This document shows positions 48,761-57,955 of a stretch of DNA of 64,000 nucleotides, one piece after another (positions within the stretch are counted from its first letter, which is position 1; every line of letters begins with the position of its first letter). This stretch comes from Akkermansia muciniphila (GTDB lineage Bacteria > Verrucomicrobiota > Verrucomicrobiia > Opitutales > Opitutaceae), in assembly GCA_945888375.1 (NCBI GenBank), contig CAMCZZ010000004.1, positions 1 through 64,000 on the forward strand, written 5' to 3'. The notes below the pieces were generated by a model. That model did not search any database. It was not told the origin of the DNA and saw only the letters and a program-made list of their open reading frames with translations. A program made the translations under genes and the position numbers.

Positions 48761-48826
48761 AGGCGTCAAAAGCTTCAACGCCGCTTGCGCCCCAAACGGG
48801 ATCAAATTGCCTGCTCCCATCCCTCG

Positions 48827-49159
48827 ATGCCTTCCGCCCCCGAATCCACCCCGTCCGCCGACTCGCCGCTGCCACCCGAAAAAACCATCGCGGCCTGGCG
48901 CATCCTGCTGCGCGGCGCAGGGGCGTTTCTCATGCTTTACATTTTCTGCGTCTGGGCCGCCAAGGGCTACCACCAGGGCTGGTCCCAAAACCAGGTCCCG
49001 GTAAAGCAGGTCGATCCGATCACCGAGATAGAGTTTGTGACGTATGAGAAACGCTTTGTTCCCGGCCTCGACTATCTCGTCGGTGGTCTCATCGCAGGCA
49101 CGGTGATTTTCTCCGCAACCTTCCTCGGGCGTCGCGGTCCGAAAACCGGCCGCACCTGA
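48827..49159 (+). CDS. Small membrane hypothetical protein
   Basis: Two hydrophobic helices (RGAGAFLMLYIFCVWAAKG; GLDYLVGGLIAGTVIFSATFLG). Confidence 0.6.
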   Translation: MPSAPESTPSADSPLPPEKTIAAWRILLRGAGAFLMLYIFCVWAAKGYHQGWSQNQVPVKQVDPITEIEFVTYEKRFVPGLDYLVGGLIAGTVIFSATFLGRRGPKTGRT

Positions 49160-49188
49160 TTTTTCAACTCAACCAACCCACCCACGCC

Positions 49189-49812
49189 ATGAACCCAATG
49201 CTCCGCACCATCGCCTTCGCCGGCTTCACCATCGTCTCCGCCGTCGCCGCCCCCAAGGCCTACGATTTCAAGGACCCGAAGGGTGTGAACGCCATCCAGT
49301 TCACCCTCGACTCCGTGCTCGAGCCAATCGTCGGCACCGCCTCCGCCGTCGAGGGCAAAGTGACCTTTGACCCGGCTGACGTCGCCGCCAGCCAGGGCAG
49401 GATTGAGGTCGCCAGCGCCTCCCTCAAAGTGCCCAATGACAAGATGACCGAACACCTCCTCGGTGCCGACTGGATCGACGCCGGCAAGCACGAGGACATC
49501 AGCTTCGAGTTCACCAAACTCGAGTCCGTCAAATCGATTGGCGACGGCAAGTGGTCCGCCCTCGCCGCCGGCAAGTTCACCCTCAAGGGCGTCTCCAAGG
49601 AAGTGCTCGTCCCGGTGACCCTCAGCCATCTCGAGGGCGCCTACGGCAAGCGCGTGAACAAGCCCGAACTCGGCGGCGACCTCCTCGTCGTGCGCGGCGT
49701 GTTCACCCTTCTGCGCTCAGACTTCGGGATTCAACCGGGCAAAAACGAAGACAAGGTCGCCCCCGCCATCCAGCTGACCTTCGCCCTCGTCGGCGGCGCC
49801 CCTAAGGCCTGA
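49189..49812 (+). CDS. YceI family protein
   Basis: Signal peptide; VEGKVTFDPADVAASQGRIEV...DWIDAGKHEDISFEFTKLESV...GKFTLKGVSKEVLVPVTL. Confidence 0.88.
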   Translation: MNPMLRTIAFAGFTIVSAVAAPKAYDFKDPKGVNAIQFTLDSVLEPIVGTASAVEGKVTFDPADVAASQGRIEVASASLKVPNDKMTEHLLGADWIDAGKHEDISFEFTKLESVKSIGDGKWSALAAGKFTLKGVSKEVLVPVTLSHLEGAYGKRVNKPELGGDLLVVRGVFTLLRSDFGIQPGKNEDKVAPAIQLTFALVGGAPKA

Positions 49813-49844
49813 TCCCCCTCCCCCGCCCCGTCCGCGCCTTCCCA

Positions 49845-49876
49845 GCCGCGTCGCCTCGCGACGCGGCTTTTCTTTT
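49845..49876 (+). terminator. Rho-independent terminator downstream of the yceI-like gene
   Basis: GCCGCGTCGC-ct-...GCGACGCGGC followed by TTTTCTTTT. Confidence 0.75.
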
Positions 49877-49901
49877 AGCCATAACTGCGCAAGGTAACGG
49901 T

Positions 49902-50264
49902 ATGACCGACGACGAGCTGCAATCCCTGATCGACGACGCCAGCTACGACCACGCGATGGGCGATTCCGACGCGGCCATCGCCAAATTAGAACGCGCCGCC
50001 GAGGCCGCGCCCGCCTGTTTTGACGCCTGGCACGCTCTCGCCGAGATCCACTTTTCACGGCGCGATCTGGACCATGCCCTCGCTGCCGCGAATCGTGCCC
50101 ATGCCCTTCGCGCCGACGATTTGTTCATCAACACCACTCTTTCACGTATCTGGATGGAAAAAGGCGACAAAGCCACGGCCGAGAAATTCGGCGCCCAGGC
50201 CAAGATCCTAGGCTGGAAAGACCAGCTCCAAAACCCCGACGCCCACGAAGGCGGCCTGAAGTAA
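49902..50264 (+). CDS. Tetratricopeptide-repeat protein
   Basis: TPR-like helices (AAPACFDAWHALAEIHFSRRDLDHALAAANRAHALRADDLFINTTLSRIWMEKGD). Confidence 0.8.
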   Translation: MTDDELQSLIDDASYDHAMGDSDAAIAKLERAAEAAPACFDAWHALAEIHFSRRDLDHALAAANRAHALRADDLFINTTLSRIWMEKGDKATAEKFGAQAKILGWKDQLQNPDAHEGGLK

Positions 50265-50300
50265 AAACGGCGAGAGCCGCCGCGTGGCGCCCGCTGCCGC

Positions 50301-50969
50301 TTACTCCGCCGGCAACGCTGCCAGCACGCGGTCAGCCACGCGCGCCACCTCTTCGCTAAGACGCCGCGCCAGCTCGGCGTAGTCACCTTCGCGCCACGGA
50401 GTCTGCGGTGCCTCATAGACCTCGCGCAACAGCACCTCACCGGCCCCGGCCTGCTCGCCCGCGCGCACCAGCTCGATGCCACAGAGAAAACCGACCGACG
50501 CCGTCCCGTCCGCTTTGACCAGGCCCTCGCAGCGCAACACGCTCACATGCAGGTCCACATCGCGCGTGGTGTCGAAGGGGAAGGGCTGGGGAAATACCCG
50601 CTGCACGCGGTCCGAGAGGTGTAGCCGCGCCACCAGCATGCGGTTGATCCCCGTGGCCAGCGGCTCGGCCCAGCGGGCATAGTCGCGGTAGTCGATCTCG
50701 TTGGGCCCGCGCCGCACGATCATGGTCTTACCGTCGAGGTAAGGCGCGACCGTCACGCTGCGCACGCCAACCCTCAGGTGGCCTTTCTTGTAGCCGGTGT
50801 TGAGTTCCGTCGCCGTCGGTCCGGTCAGCACATAGAAACGGGTCGGGTCCTTCTGGGGCGTGGGCAAAAGACTGCAACCGGCGAAGCCCAGAGCAGAGAG
50901 GGCGAAAAGAGCGGAACGGAAAAACCGGGAAAAGGGACGCGTATTCATGCGGGAAAGGGGAGTTCGCAA
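50301..50969 (-). CDS. ABC-type transport auxiliary lipoprotein family (PqiC-like)
   Basis: Lipobox LGFAGCSLLP; RFYVLTGP...LRVGVRSVTVAPYLDGKTMIVRRGPNEIDYRDYARWAEPL; downstream of the MlaD-like gene. Confidence 0.85.
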   Translation of the reverse strand: MRTPLSRMNTRPFSRFFRSALFALSALGFAGCSLLPTPQKDPTRFYVLTGPTATELNTGYKKGHLRVGVRSVTVAPYLDGKTMIVRRGPNEIDYRDYARWAEPLATGINRMLVARLHLSDRVQRVFPQPFPFDTTRDVDLHVSVLRCEGLVKADGTASVGFLCGIELVRAGEQAGAGEVLLREVYEAPQTPWREGDYAELARRLSEEVARVADRVLAALPAE

Positions 50970-50979
50970 GCGGTTGCCT

Positions 50980-51999
50980 TCACTTGGCCTCCTCGGCGCG
51001 TCCGCTCAGCAGTGCATTCGGGTTGCGCTCCAGGAAATCAGCCAGCCGCCCGACGGCGGCCGCCGCCTCGCCGAGCTGGACGAAAGCCTTGGAGGCGTCG
51101 TCGCCAAGGTATTGCTGCGCGTTGATGAAACGCTTCATCACGGTCGAGGTTTCCGTAAAGTCGGCCAGCGCGGTGCGGGCCTCGGACAGGACCAAGTTGA
51201 GCTGCTCGCCGCTCGGCCCCGCCGATTTTTCCAGATCGGCCAGAATGTGATCGAGCCGCACCGAGGCCGAGGCTGCATTGGCCAGTATCTGTTTCGCCTC
51301 GGGCGATTCCACGAAGCCGCGCAAGGCCTTGCCCGCCTCCGCCCACTCGCGGGAGACCCGCGCCAGGTCGGCGGCATTGATCTGCCGGCGGGTATCCACC
51401 AGCAGGCCCTGCACCTCCGCGCCCATTGCAGCGAAATCAATGCGCTTCACGTCCGTCAGAATCTCCTCCAGACCGCGCAGGAACTCGGCGCTCTTCGAGG
51501 GCACCGCCGGGAGCTCGAGATACTCCGCCCCGGCACCGTCGCGCGGACGCGCCGGATAGGATTTGGGGTCATAGAAATCGAGCTCCACGTAAAGCAGGCC
51601 GGTGGCGTAGCCGATGACGCCGAGCTGGGCGCGCAGCCCCTGGTCCACCAGTTGCTGCAACTCGCCGCGGTCGGAGACATCCACCGGTTCGCCGGCGGCG
51701 TTGGCCACCACGTCGCGGCTGAGTTCACAGACCACCGCGACCACCGAGCGGGGTTCGTCGGCCGAGACGCCGGGGATGGCGCGCACCTTCATGCCGACCA
51801 CGCGTCCGATGCGCACGCCGCGTAGCTTCACCGGCGAGCCCTGGTCGAGGCCGTGGATGGACTCGTTGAAATAAACCACGAAGCGCTCGGGCTTGGAGAA
51901 AAAGTTCACGCCGCCGAAGGAGAACAAGGCGATGACGCCGAGCAGGATGGCGCCCAGCACGAAGAGGCCGACGACAGTGGGGCTGATTTTGGTCTTCAC
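50980..51999 (-). CDS. MlaD family (MCE domain) protein
   Basis: VVYFNESIHGLDQGSPVKLRGVRIGRVVGMKV. Confidence 0.93.
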   Translation of the reverse strand: MKTKISPTVVGLFVLGAILLGVIALFSFGGVNFFSKPERFVVYFNESIHGLDQGSPVKLRGVRIGRVVGMKVRAIPGVSADEPRSVVAVVCELSRDVVANAAGEPVDVSDRGELQQLVDQGLRAQLGVIGYATGLLYVELDFYDPKSYPARPRDGAGAEYLELPAVPSKSAEFLRGLEEILTDVKRIDFAAMGAEVQGLLVDTRRQINAADLARVSREWAEAGKALRGFVESPEAKQILANAASASVRLDHILADLEKSAGPSGEQLNLVLSEARTALADFTETSTVMKRFINAQQYLGDDASKAFVQLGEAAAAVGRLADFLERNPNALLSGRAEEAK

Positions 52000-52850
52000 G
52001 ACGGCAATTGATTTAAGGGGATTTCATGCGGACGCGGTCCCGCACTGTCGAAGCCCTTTTCGCCCGGCCGGGCGTTGCGGCCGAGAAACTCGCGCACGCG
52101 CGGATCCCCGCTCTCGACCGCCAGCACGCGGGGATCACCGAGCGCGATCTGGCCGCGCGCCGGCTTGTCCAGCATGAGCACGCGGTCGGCGATGCCGAAG
52201 ATTGAATCCAGCTCGTGGGAAACCACCACGCAGGTCGTGCCGAGCAGGTCGCGGATCTGCAGGATCAGCTCGTCCAGTTTGCGTGAGGTGATGGGATCGA
52301 GGCCGGCGGAGGGCTCGTCGAAAAAGACGATGGCCGGATCCAGCGCCAGGGCCCGCGCCAACCCCGCGCGTTTTTTCATACCGCCGGAAATTTCGGCCGG
52401 ATAATAACCCTCGTAGCCGGCGAGGCCGACCTGAGAGAGCTTGAAGGCCGCCAACTCCTGGCGTTCCCGCGGATTGAGCGTGGTGTATTCCTCCAGCGGC
52501 AGACAGACATTCTCCAACAACGTGAGCGAACTCCAAAGCGCACCGCCCTGGTAGAGCACGCCAAAGGTCTTGAGCAAATCGCGCCTCCGTGTGGCCCCGG
52601 CGTCGAGAAAAGAGCGTCCAAAGAAACGCACATCGCCTGCCGTCGGACGATTTAAGCCAATAAGATGTCGGAGCAGAGTGCTCTTGCCGCAACCCGAGCC
52701 GCCGATGACAAAAAAGATCTCCCCTCGCTTCACCGCAAAACTAAGGTCCTTGATCAGCGGCTCGCCGCCGTAGCCGCAATCGATGCCCAGCGCCTCGACG
52801 GCGGCGGGCGTGTCAGAGGAGTCGGCGGAGGGGTTGAAAACGGAAGCCAT
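51996..52850 (-). CDS. ABC transporter ATP-binding protein (MlaF-like)
   Basis: GGSGCGKSTLLRHLIGL, SGGMKKRAGLARALALDPAIVFFDEPSAGLDP. Confidence 0.95.
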   Translation of the reverse strand: MASVFNPSADSSDTPAAVEALGIDCGYGGEPLIKDLSFAVKRGEIFFVIGGSGCGKSTLLRHLIGLNRPTAGDVRFFGRSFLDAGATRRRDLLKTFGVLYQGGALWSSLTLLENVCLPLEEYTTLNPRERQELAAFKLSQVGLAGYEGYYPAEISGGMKKRAGLARALALDPAIVFFDEPSAGLDPITSRKLDELILQIRDLLGTTCVVVSHELDSIFGIADRVLMLDKPARGQIALGDPRVLAVESGDPRVREFLGRNARPGEKGFDSAGPRPHEIPLNQLPS

Positions 52851-52853
52851 GGG

Positions 52854-53999
52854 TCAGAGTCCGAAGACATTAAAGGCGACTGCGAAAATCGCGTCGGCGA
52901 TAATGATGAGAAGCAGCCCCATGACGACCGCCGAGGTCGCCGCCCGCCCCACCCCGGCCGCGCTGCGTTCGGCCAGCAGGCCCCGATGACAACCCGCCAG
53001 ACCCACCAGCACGCCGTAGGCGCCGGCCTTGATCACGCCGGTGGCGACATCGGAAAGGTCGATCGCCGACATGGTCTGCACCCAGTAGGCGGCGGGCGGG
53101 ATGTCGAGCAGCCCGAGCGACACCACCATGCCGCCGAGAATGCCGAGGAAATTCGCATAGAGGGCGAGCAGAGGCATCATCAATCCGAGCGCGACCAGGC
53201 GGGGTAGCACGAGAAAATCGACCGCACGGATGCCGAGCGTCTCGAGTGCGTCGATCTCGTCGTTCGCGCGCATATTGCCCAGTGTCGCCGCAAAGGCGGC
53301 GCCGGTGCGGCCGGCGAGGATGAAGGCTGTCATCATCGAGCCGAGTTCGCGCACCATCACCAAGCCGACCGCGTCTGCGACGTAGATGTCGGCCCCGAAT
53401 TGCCGCATTAAAATCGCCGACTGATACGCCATGATGAGCCCGACCAGCAGGCTGATGAGGCTGACAATGGGCAGCGACATCGCGCCGCACTGCTGGATTT
53501 CCTCAAGACAATCCCGCACGCGAAACTTCTGCGGATTGCGGGCGAGATAGACACCGCTCAGCACGCATTCGCCGAGGAAATGCGCGATCTCGCGAGTCTT
53601 GGCCCACACATCGGCCGCCGCCAAACCCACCGTGGCCACAAAGCTCTCGGCGCGATCCGCCGGTCGCGATTTCTCACAGGCCTGGGTAAATTGTTGCAGC
53701 ATCGCCTGCATGCCCGCCGGCAGGTGCTCCAGTTCGCAGCGCACGCCCGCGCCCTCCGCCCAACTGCGCATCTCGTGGATAAAAAGAAGGAGCGAGCTGT
53801 CCCAATCGCCAAGGTCGGTCCCGAGCGCGATGTGCAGACCATCCGGTTTTGCCGCTAGTTTTTCGGGGCTCCAACCGGGTTTCTCGGCCGTGACCCGCCA
53901 GACTCCGCCCAAGGTGACGCGCATCTCGCCACCGGCCGATTCCACGCGGACGGAAGCCTCGCAGGGCGACGCGACGGGAGGAGGAACGGGACGGGCCAT
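52854..53999 (-). CDS. MlaE family ABC transporter permease with N-terminal STAS-like domain
   Basis: LVGLIMAYQSAILMRQFGADIYVADAVGLVMVRELGSMMTAFILAGRTGAAFAATLGNMRANDEIDALETLGI. Confidence 0.93.
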   Translation of the reverse strand: MARPVPPPVASPCEASVRVESAGGEMRVTLGGVWRVTAEKPGWSPEKLAAKPDGLHIALGTDLGDWDSSLLLFIHEMRSWAEGAGVRCELEHLPAGMQAMLQQFTQACEKSRPADRAESFVATVGLAAADVWAKTREIAHFLGECVLSGVYLARNPQKFRVRDCLEEIQQCGAMSLPIVSLISLLVGLIMAYQSAILMRQFGADIYVADAVGLVMVRELGSMMTAFILAGRTGAAFAATLGNMRANDEIDALETLGIRAVDFLVLPRLVALGLMMPLLALYANFLGILGGMVVSLGLLDIPPAAYWVQTMSAIDLSDVATGVIKAGAYGVLVGLAGCHRGLLAERSAAGVGRAATSAVVMGLLLIIIADAIFAVAFNVFGL

Positions 54000-54078
54000 G
54001 CGCTAGGTTGGGCCAGCGAAACGGGGTTGCGCAAACGATTCCTTGCCGCCCGCCCGCTTGATCCCGCTCCCTTAATGC

Positions 54079-54750
54079 ATGTCACCACGTTTCCGCACCG
54101 TCCTCTTCGACCTGGATGGCACCCTGCTCGATCATTTTTCCGCCATTCATCGCGCGCACTCGCACGTGCGCCGTCACTACGGCCTGCCTGATGCCACCCG
54201 CGGGGAGGTGTTGCGCGCGATCGGCGGCGGCCTGCCTGAAGCCCTGAAAAAAACCCTCGGCCCCACCCACGGGCATCTCCTAGAGGAGGCCCTGCCGGTC
54301 TACCGCGCCTACTGGGACGCCACCCTGCTCGACGATGCCGTGCTCTTCCCCGGCGCGATCGACTTACTGGAAAAACTTCACGCCGCCGGGTCCGTCTGCG
54401 CCGTCTTCACCAACAAGCACGGCCCGTCCGCGCGCCGGGTCTGCTCCCACCTCGGCCTTGACCCGTTCCTTGCCGGGGTTTTCGGGGCGACCGATACCGC
54501 GTGGCTGAAACCACAGCCGGAATTCACGGCGCATGTGCTACGCTCGCTCTCCGTCGAGGCGGCAGCAACCGCGCTCGTGGGCGATTCACCTTGGGATGTG
54601 GATGCTGCCCGTCTGGGCGGACTGGGCGGTTGTTTCGCCGTCACCACCGGCACCCACTCCGCTGAACAACTCCGCACCCACGGCGCTCCCTTCGTCGCAG
54701 CCGGGCTACCCGGGCTGGTAAACGAATTATTCACTGGCGCTCACTCGTAG
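54079..54750 (+). CDS. HAD-family hydrolase (phosphoglycolate phosphatase-like)
   Basis: VLFDLDGTLLDHF, VFTNKHG, ALVGDSPWDVDAARLGGLGG. Confidence 0.92.
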   Translation: MSPRFRTVLFDLDGTLLDHFSAIHRAHSHVRRHYGLPDATRGEVLRAIGGGLPEALKKTLGPTHGHLLEEALPVYRAYWDATLLDDAVLFPGAIDLLEKLHAAGSVCAVFTNKHGPSARRVCSHLGLDPFLAGVFGATDTAWLKPQPEFTAHVLRSLSVEAAATALVGDSPWDVDAARLGGLGGCFAVTTGTHSAEQLRTHGAPFVAAGLPGLVNELFTGAHS

Positions 54751-55985
54751 CGCAGGGCCTCGATGGGATCGAGTTTGGCCGCCTGGATCGCCGGATAGAT
54801 GCCCGCCAGCACGCCGGCGCTGACGCTAAAGATAAAGCCCACCACGAAAGCAGACGGCGAGAGCAGCGGTGTGCTGCCCGGCGGCAGCGTAGCCGAGAGG
54901 ACTTTAATCAAGGCGACGGCGACCGCCACGCCCGCCGCGCCGCCGAGCAGACTTAGCGTCACCGCCTCGGCCACGAACTGGCTGAAGATATTGAAGGGCG
55001 TGGCGCCTACCGCCTTGCGGATGCCGATCTCCCGCACGCGCTCGTTGATCGACGCCAGCATGAGATTCATGATGCCAATGCCGCTCACCAGCAGTGACAC
55101 CCCCGCGATGGCGCTGCCGCCGATCACGAAGCTGGCCTTGGTGCTGGCGAAGCTGGCCAGCTGTTCCTCGTTGGTGCGGACATTGAAGTCGATGATACCG
55201 CGATGTTGCTGGGCGAGGACGTTAGAGGCGGCATCCACCGTCTCGCGCAAACGGGTGATATCCGCCGCCTTGAAGTTCAGATAACTAAGACGGTCGGAAC
55301 GCTGCACCTTGGTCGCCATGGTGGTGACGGGCACGAAGGCGATTTCGTTCTTCCAATCCAAGGTGTTGTAGGTGCCCCACAGCCGTTCGTAATGCTGAAG
55401 CAAACCGATCACACGAAAAGGCCGATCGTTGAAATCGATGAAGGCGCCAAGCGGTTCCTCGCCAAGGGCGAACAGGCGATCGCGAATCTTGCTGCCGATG
55501 ATGATGACCTCCGCATCGTCGTGCAGGTCGAGGTCAGAAAAGGCCCGGCCGGAGGCGACCTCGTAGCGATTGATCTCGAGGATAGCGTTGGTAACGCCCA
55601 GCACACGCGCGCCGCGGCGGCCCTCAAAGCTCTTGCCTCCGCGCACGAGGCGGGGGCGCGTCGCCTCGATCTCGGGGGAAACCAAGGCCGCCTGCGGCAC
55701 GAGGGCGGCAATCGCCCTGGCGTCCGCACGTGTAAGGCCAGGCGAGACGGCAGCTAGGGGGGCCTGTCTTTCCTTCACCCCCTGCGCGGTCGTGGAGATT
55801 TTCTCGATGCCGCCCTGCTCCTGCAGCGAGACCTCCCACCCCTTGAAAAATCCTTCCATGAAGCCCGTGGTCAGGACCATCGAGGCCACGCCGAGCATCA
55901 CGCAACTGATGGTAAGCAGGGAGCGCAGCTTGTGCCCCCAGATTTCAGCGAAACCATTGACCACCCCGAAAAACAATCGCCTCAT
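54741..55985 (-). CDS. ABC transporter permease (MacB-like)
   Basis: N-terminal LRSLLTISCVMLGVASMVLTTGFMEG, periplasmic domain, IGIRKAVGATPFNIFSQFVAEAVTLSLLGG. Confidence 0.92.
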   Translation of the reverse strand: MRRLFFGVVNGFAEIWGHKLRSLLTISCVMLGVASMVLTTGFMEGFFKGWEVSLQEQGGIEKISTTAQGVKERQAPLAAVSPGLTRADARAIAALVPQAALVSPEIEATRPRLVRGGKSFEGRRGARVLGVTNAILEINRYEVASGRAFSDLDLHDDAEVIIIGSKIRDRLFALGEEPLGAFIDFNDRPFRVIGLLQHYERLWGTYNTLDWKNEIAFVPVTTMATKVQRSDRLSYLNFKAADITRLRETVDAASNVLAQQHRGIIDFNVRTNEEQLASFASTKASFVIGGSAIAGVSLLVSGIGIMNLMLASINERVREIGIRKAVGATPFNIFSQFVAEAVTLSLLGGAAGVAVAVALIKVLSATLPPGSTPLLSPSAFVVGFIFSVSAGVLAGIYPAIQAAKLDPIEALRYE

Positions 55986-56674
55986 GCGAACCCTCCTTCG
56001 GTGACTAGGCCGTCACGCACGTGCAATTGTCGCCGGAAATGCGCCGCGATTTCGGGCGAGTGGGTGACGACCACGATGGTGCGCCCGAGGCGGTTCAGCT
56101 CCTTGAACAAATCGAGGATGGCGGCGGCGGTTTTGGTATCGAGATTACCCGTGGGCTCGTCGGCGAGCAGGATGCGTGGCTCGTTCACCAAGGCGCGGGC
56201 GATAGCCACGCGCTGACGCTGGCCGCCGGAGAGCTCGCCCGGCTTGTGATGCGCACGATTGGTCATGCCGACCAAGTCGAGGGCGCGGTCAACGCGATCC
56301 TCCGCGTCGTCAGGCGGCGAGCCGTGGTAAGCGAGAGGCAGGGCGACATTCGCACGCACGGAAAGACGCGGCAGAAGGTTGAAGGCCTGAAAAACAAAGC
56401 CGATTTTCTCGGCCCGGACACGCGCGCGCTGACTCTCGTTTAGCGAGGCAACGGGACGGTTCTCGAAAAAAATCTCCCCAGAGCTGGGCGAATCGAGAAA
56501 CCCCAGCAGGTGCATCAGGGTCGACTTGCCCGAACCGGACGGGCCAAGGATGGCCACGGCCTCGCCCTCGCTCAGGGTAAACGAAGCGTCCACCAACGCG
56601 TCCACAATAACGTCGCCCATCGGGTAACGTTTACCGACGCGATCGAGACGGAGAACTTCGAAGCCTAGGGGCAT
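55982..56674 (-). CDS. ABC transporter ATP-binding protein (MacB/LolD-like)
   Basis: GPSGSGKSTLMHLLGFLDSPSSGE, LSGGQRQRVAIARALVNEPRILLADEPTGNLD. Confidence 0.95.
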   Translation of the reverse strand: MPLGFEVLRLDRVGKRYPMGDVIVDALVDASFTLSEGEAVAILGPSGSGKSTLMHLLGFLDSPSSGEIFFENRPVASLNESQRARVRAEKIGFVFQAFNLLPRLSVRANVALPLAYHGSPPDDAEDRVDRALDLVGMTNRAHHKPGELSGGQRQRVAIARALVNEPRILLADEPTGNLDTKTAAAILDLFKELNRLGRTIVVVTHSPEIAAHFRRQLHVRDGLVTEGGFA

Positions 56675-56686
56675 CGGATGGGTTTC

Positions 56687-56764
56687 CCACCAAACACACG
56701 AAACAACACGAAAAGGAGGACCTCCAATGCGTTCATATTTCGTGTCATTTCGTGTGTTTCGTGG
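56687..56764. repeat. Long imperfect inverted repeat between exporter genes
   Basis: CCACCAAACACACGAAACAACACGAAA (56687-56713) against the reverse complement of TTTCGTGTCATTTCGTGTGTTTCGTGG (56738-56764), about 24/27 matches, with GGAGGACCTCC in the loop. Confidence 0.85.
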
Positions 56765-56778
56765 GCCATGGTGCAGTG

Positions 56779-57918
56779 TTATTTATCCTGGCTGAACTTC
56801 ACGCCAGGCGGGCGTTGCAGGGAGACCTCGGCGGTCTCGGCGAGGCCGGATTTAATCTCGACGTGGCTGTCGTCGCGCACGCCCAGCTCAACCTTGGTTT
56901 TGACCGGCTCCGCCTTCGCTTCCGCCGCGCGCACGAAGACGAACCAATCGCCGCTGGTCTGGTCATTAAAAACCGACGTATGCGGCACAGAGAGGGTCTG
57001 TATCGAAGTGGCGGTGACGATGTGAACTCGCGCGGTCATACCGGGACGCACGCGCGGATGGGAACGCTCGATGGCGATCTGGAGCGGAAAATCCTTGGAA
57101 GCGCCTGAGCTGCCGCCCGCTCCGCCCACTTGGGAGTTTCCCCCGGCGGCCTTGCCGGCGGCGGGGGCGATGAAGGTGATGCGCCCGGCAGCCTTGGCTT
57201 CGGGCACGGACTCGAAGGTAATCTCGACCGACATGTCCGGCGTGAGCACGGCAACGTCGATCTCGTTGATCGCGGCCTCGACGCGGAGGCGGGTGAGGTC
57301 GGCGAGCTCGAGCAAGGTGTTGCCCTCGCGGCCGGCGTCGGCGCCGGTGACGATCATGCCCGGGCGCGCAGCGAGGCTGAGCACGCGGCCCGAGTAGGGC
57401 GCGGTGATCACACCCTTGGCGAGGGAGTTTTCCAACAGGCGCACCCGTGCCTCCTGCGAAGCGGTTTCATTATCAGCCAGACGGAAGGCGATCTCGGCCT
57501 CCTTGCGCTCCTTCTCCGTTACGAGAGCCTTCGCGGCGAGGGAACGGAGCCGGTTGAACTCCAGTTCGGCCCGCTCGGTGCGGAGGCGGGCCCCTGCCAC
57601 CCCTAGCCGAGCGTCGTCGAGTTGCACGCGGAGCGTGCTTTGATCCAGCTCAATAAGGGGCTGGCCGAGCGTGACCTCCGCCCCGGCTTCGACCAGCACG
57701 CGGGCAATGCGGCCGCTGACCTCGGAGCGGATCTCGGTGGAAAGCACCGGTGTGATCGTGCCGTTGATTACCGCGGTCTGTCTAAGGTCGCGCCGCTCAG
57801 GTTTGGCATAGGTATAGACGACCTTGACCGCTTCGGCGGAAGAGCGGGCGTGCAACACCCATGCGATGCAGCCGGCGAGGAGACCAAGGGCGACGACGAT
57901 CCAGAGCAGGCGTTTCAT
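56779..57918 (-). CDS. Efflux periplasmic adaptor (HlyD/MacA-like) protein
   Basis: VSGRIARVLVEAGAEVTLGQPLIELD; barrel-sandwich and TARVHIVTATSIQTLSVPHTSVF; ATG at 57918. Confidence 0.9.
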   Translation of the reverse strand: MKRLLWIVVALGLLAGCIAWVLHARSSAEAVKVVYTYAKPERRDLRQTAVINGTITPVLSTEIRSEVSGRIARVLVEAGAEVTLGQPLIELDQSTLRVQLDDARLGVAGARLRTERAELEFNRLRSLAAKALVTEKERKEAEIAFRLADNETASQEARVRLLENSLAKGVITAPYSGRVLSLAARPGMIVTGADAGREGNTLLELADLTRLRVEAAINEIDVAVLTPDMSVEITFESVPEAKAAGRITFIAPAAGKAAGGNSQVGGAGGSSGASKDFPLQIAIERSHPRVRPGMTARVHIVTATSIQTLSVPHTSVFNDQTSGDWFVFVRAAEAKAEPVKTKVELGVRDDSHVEIKSGLAETAEVSLQRPPGVKFSQDK

Positions 57919-57955
57919 AAGGGGAAAGGCAGGGTGGAACTGCCCCACCCTGCAA

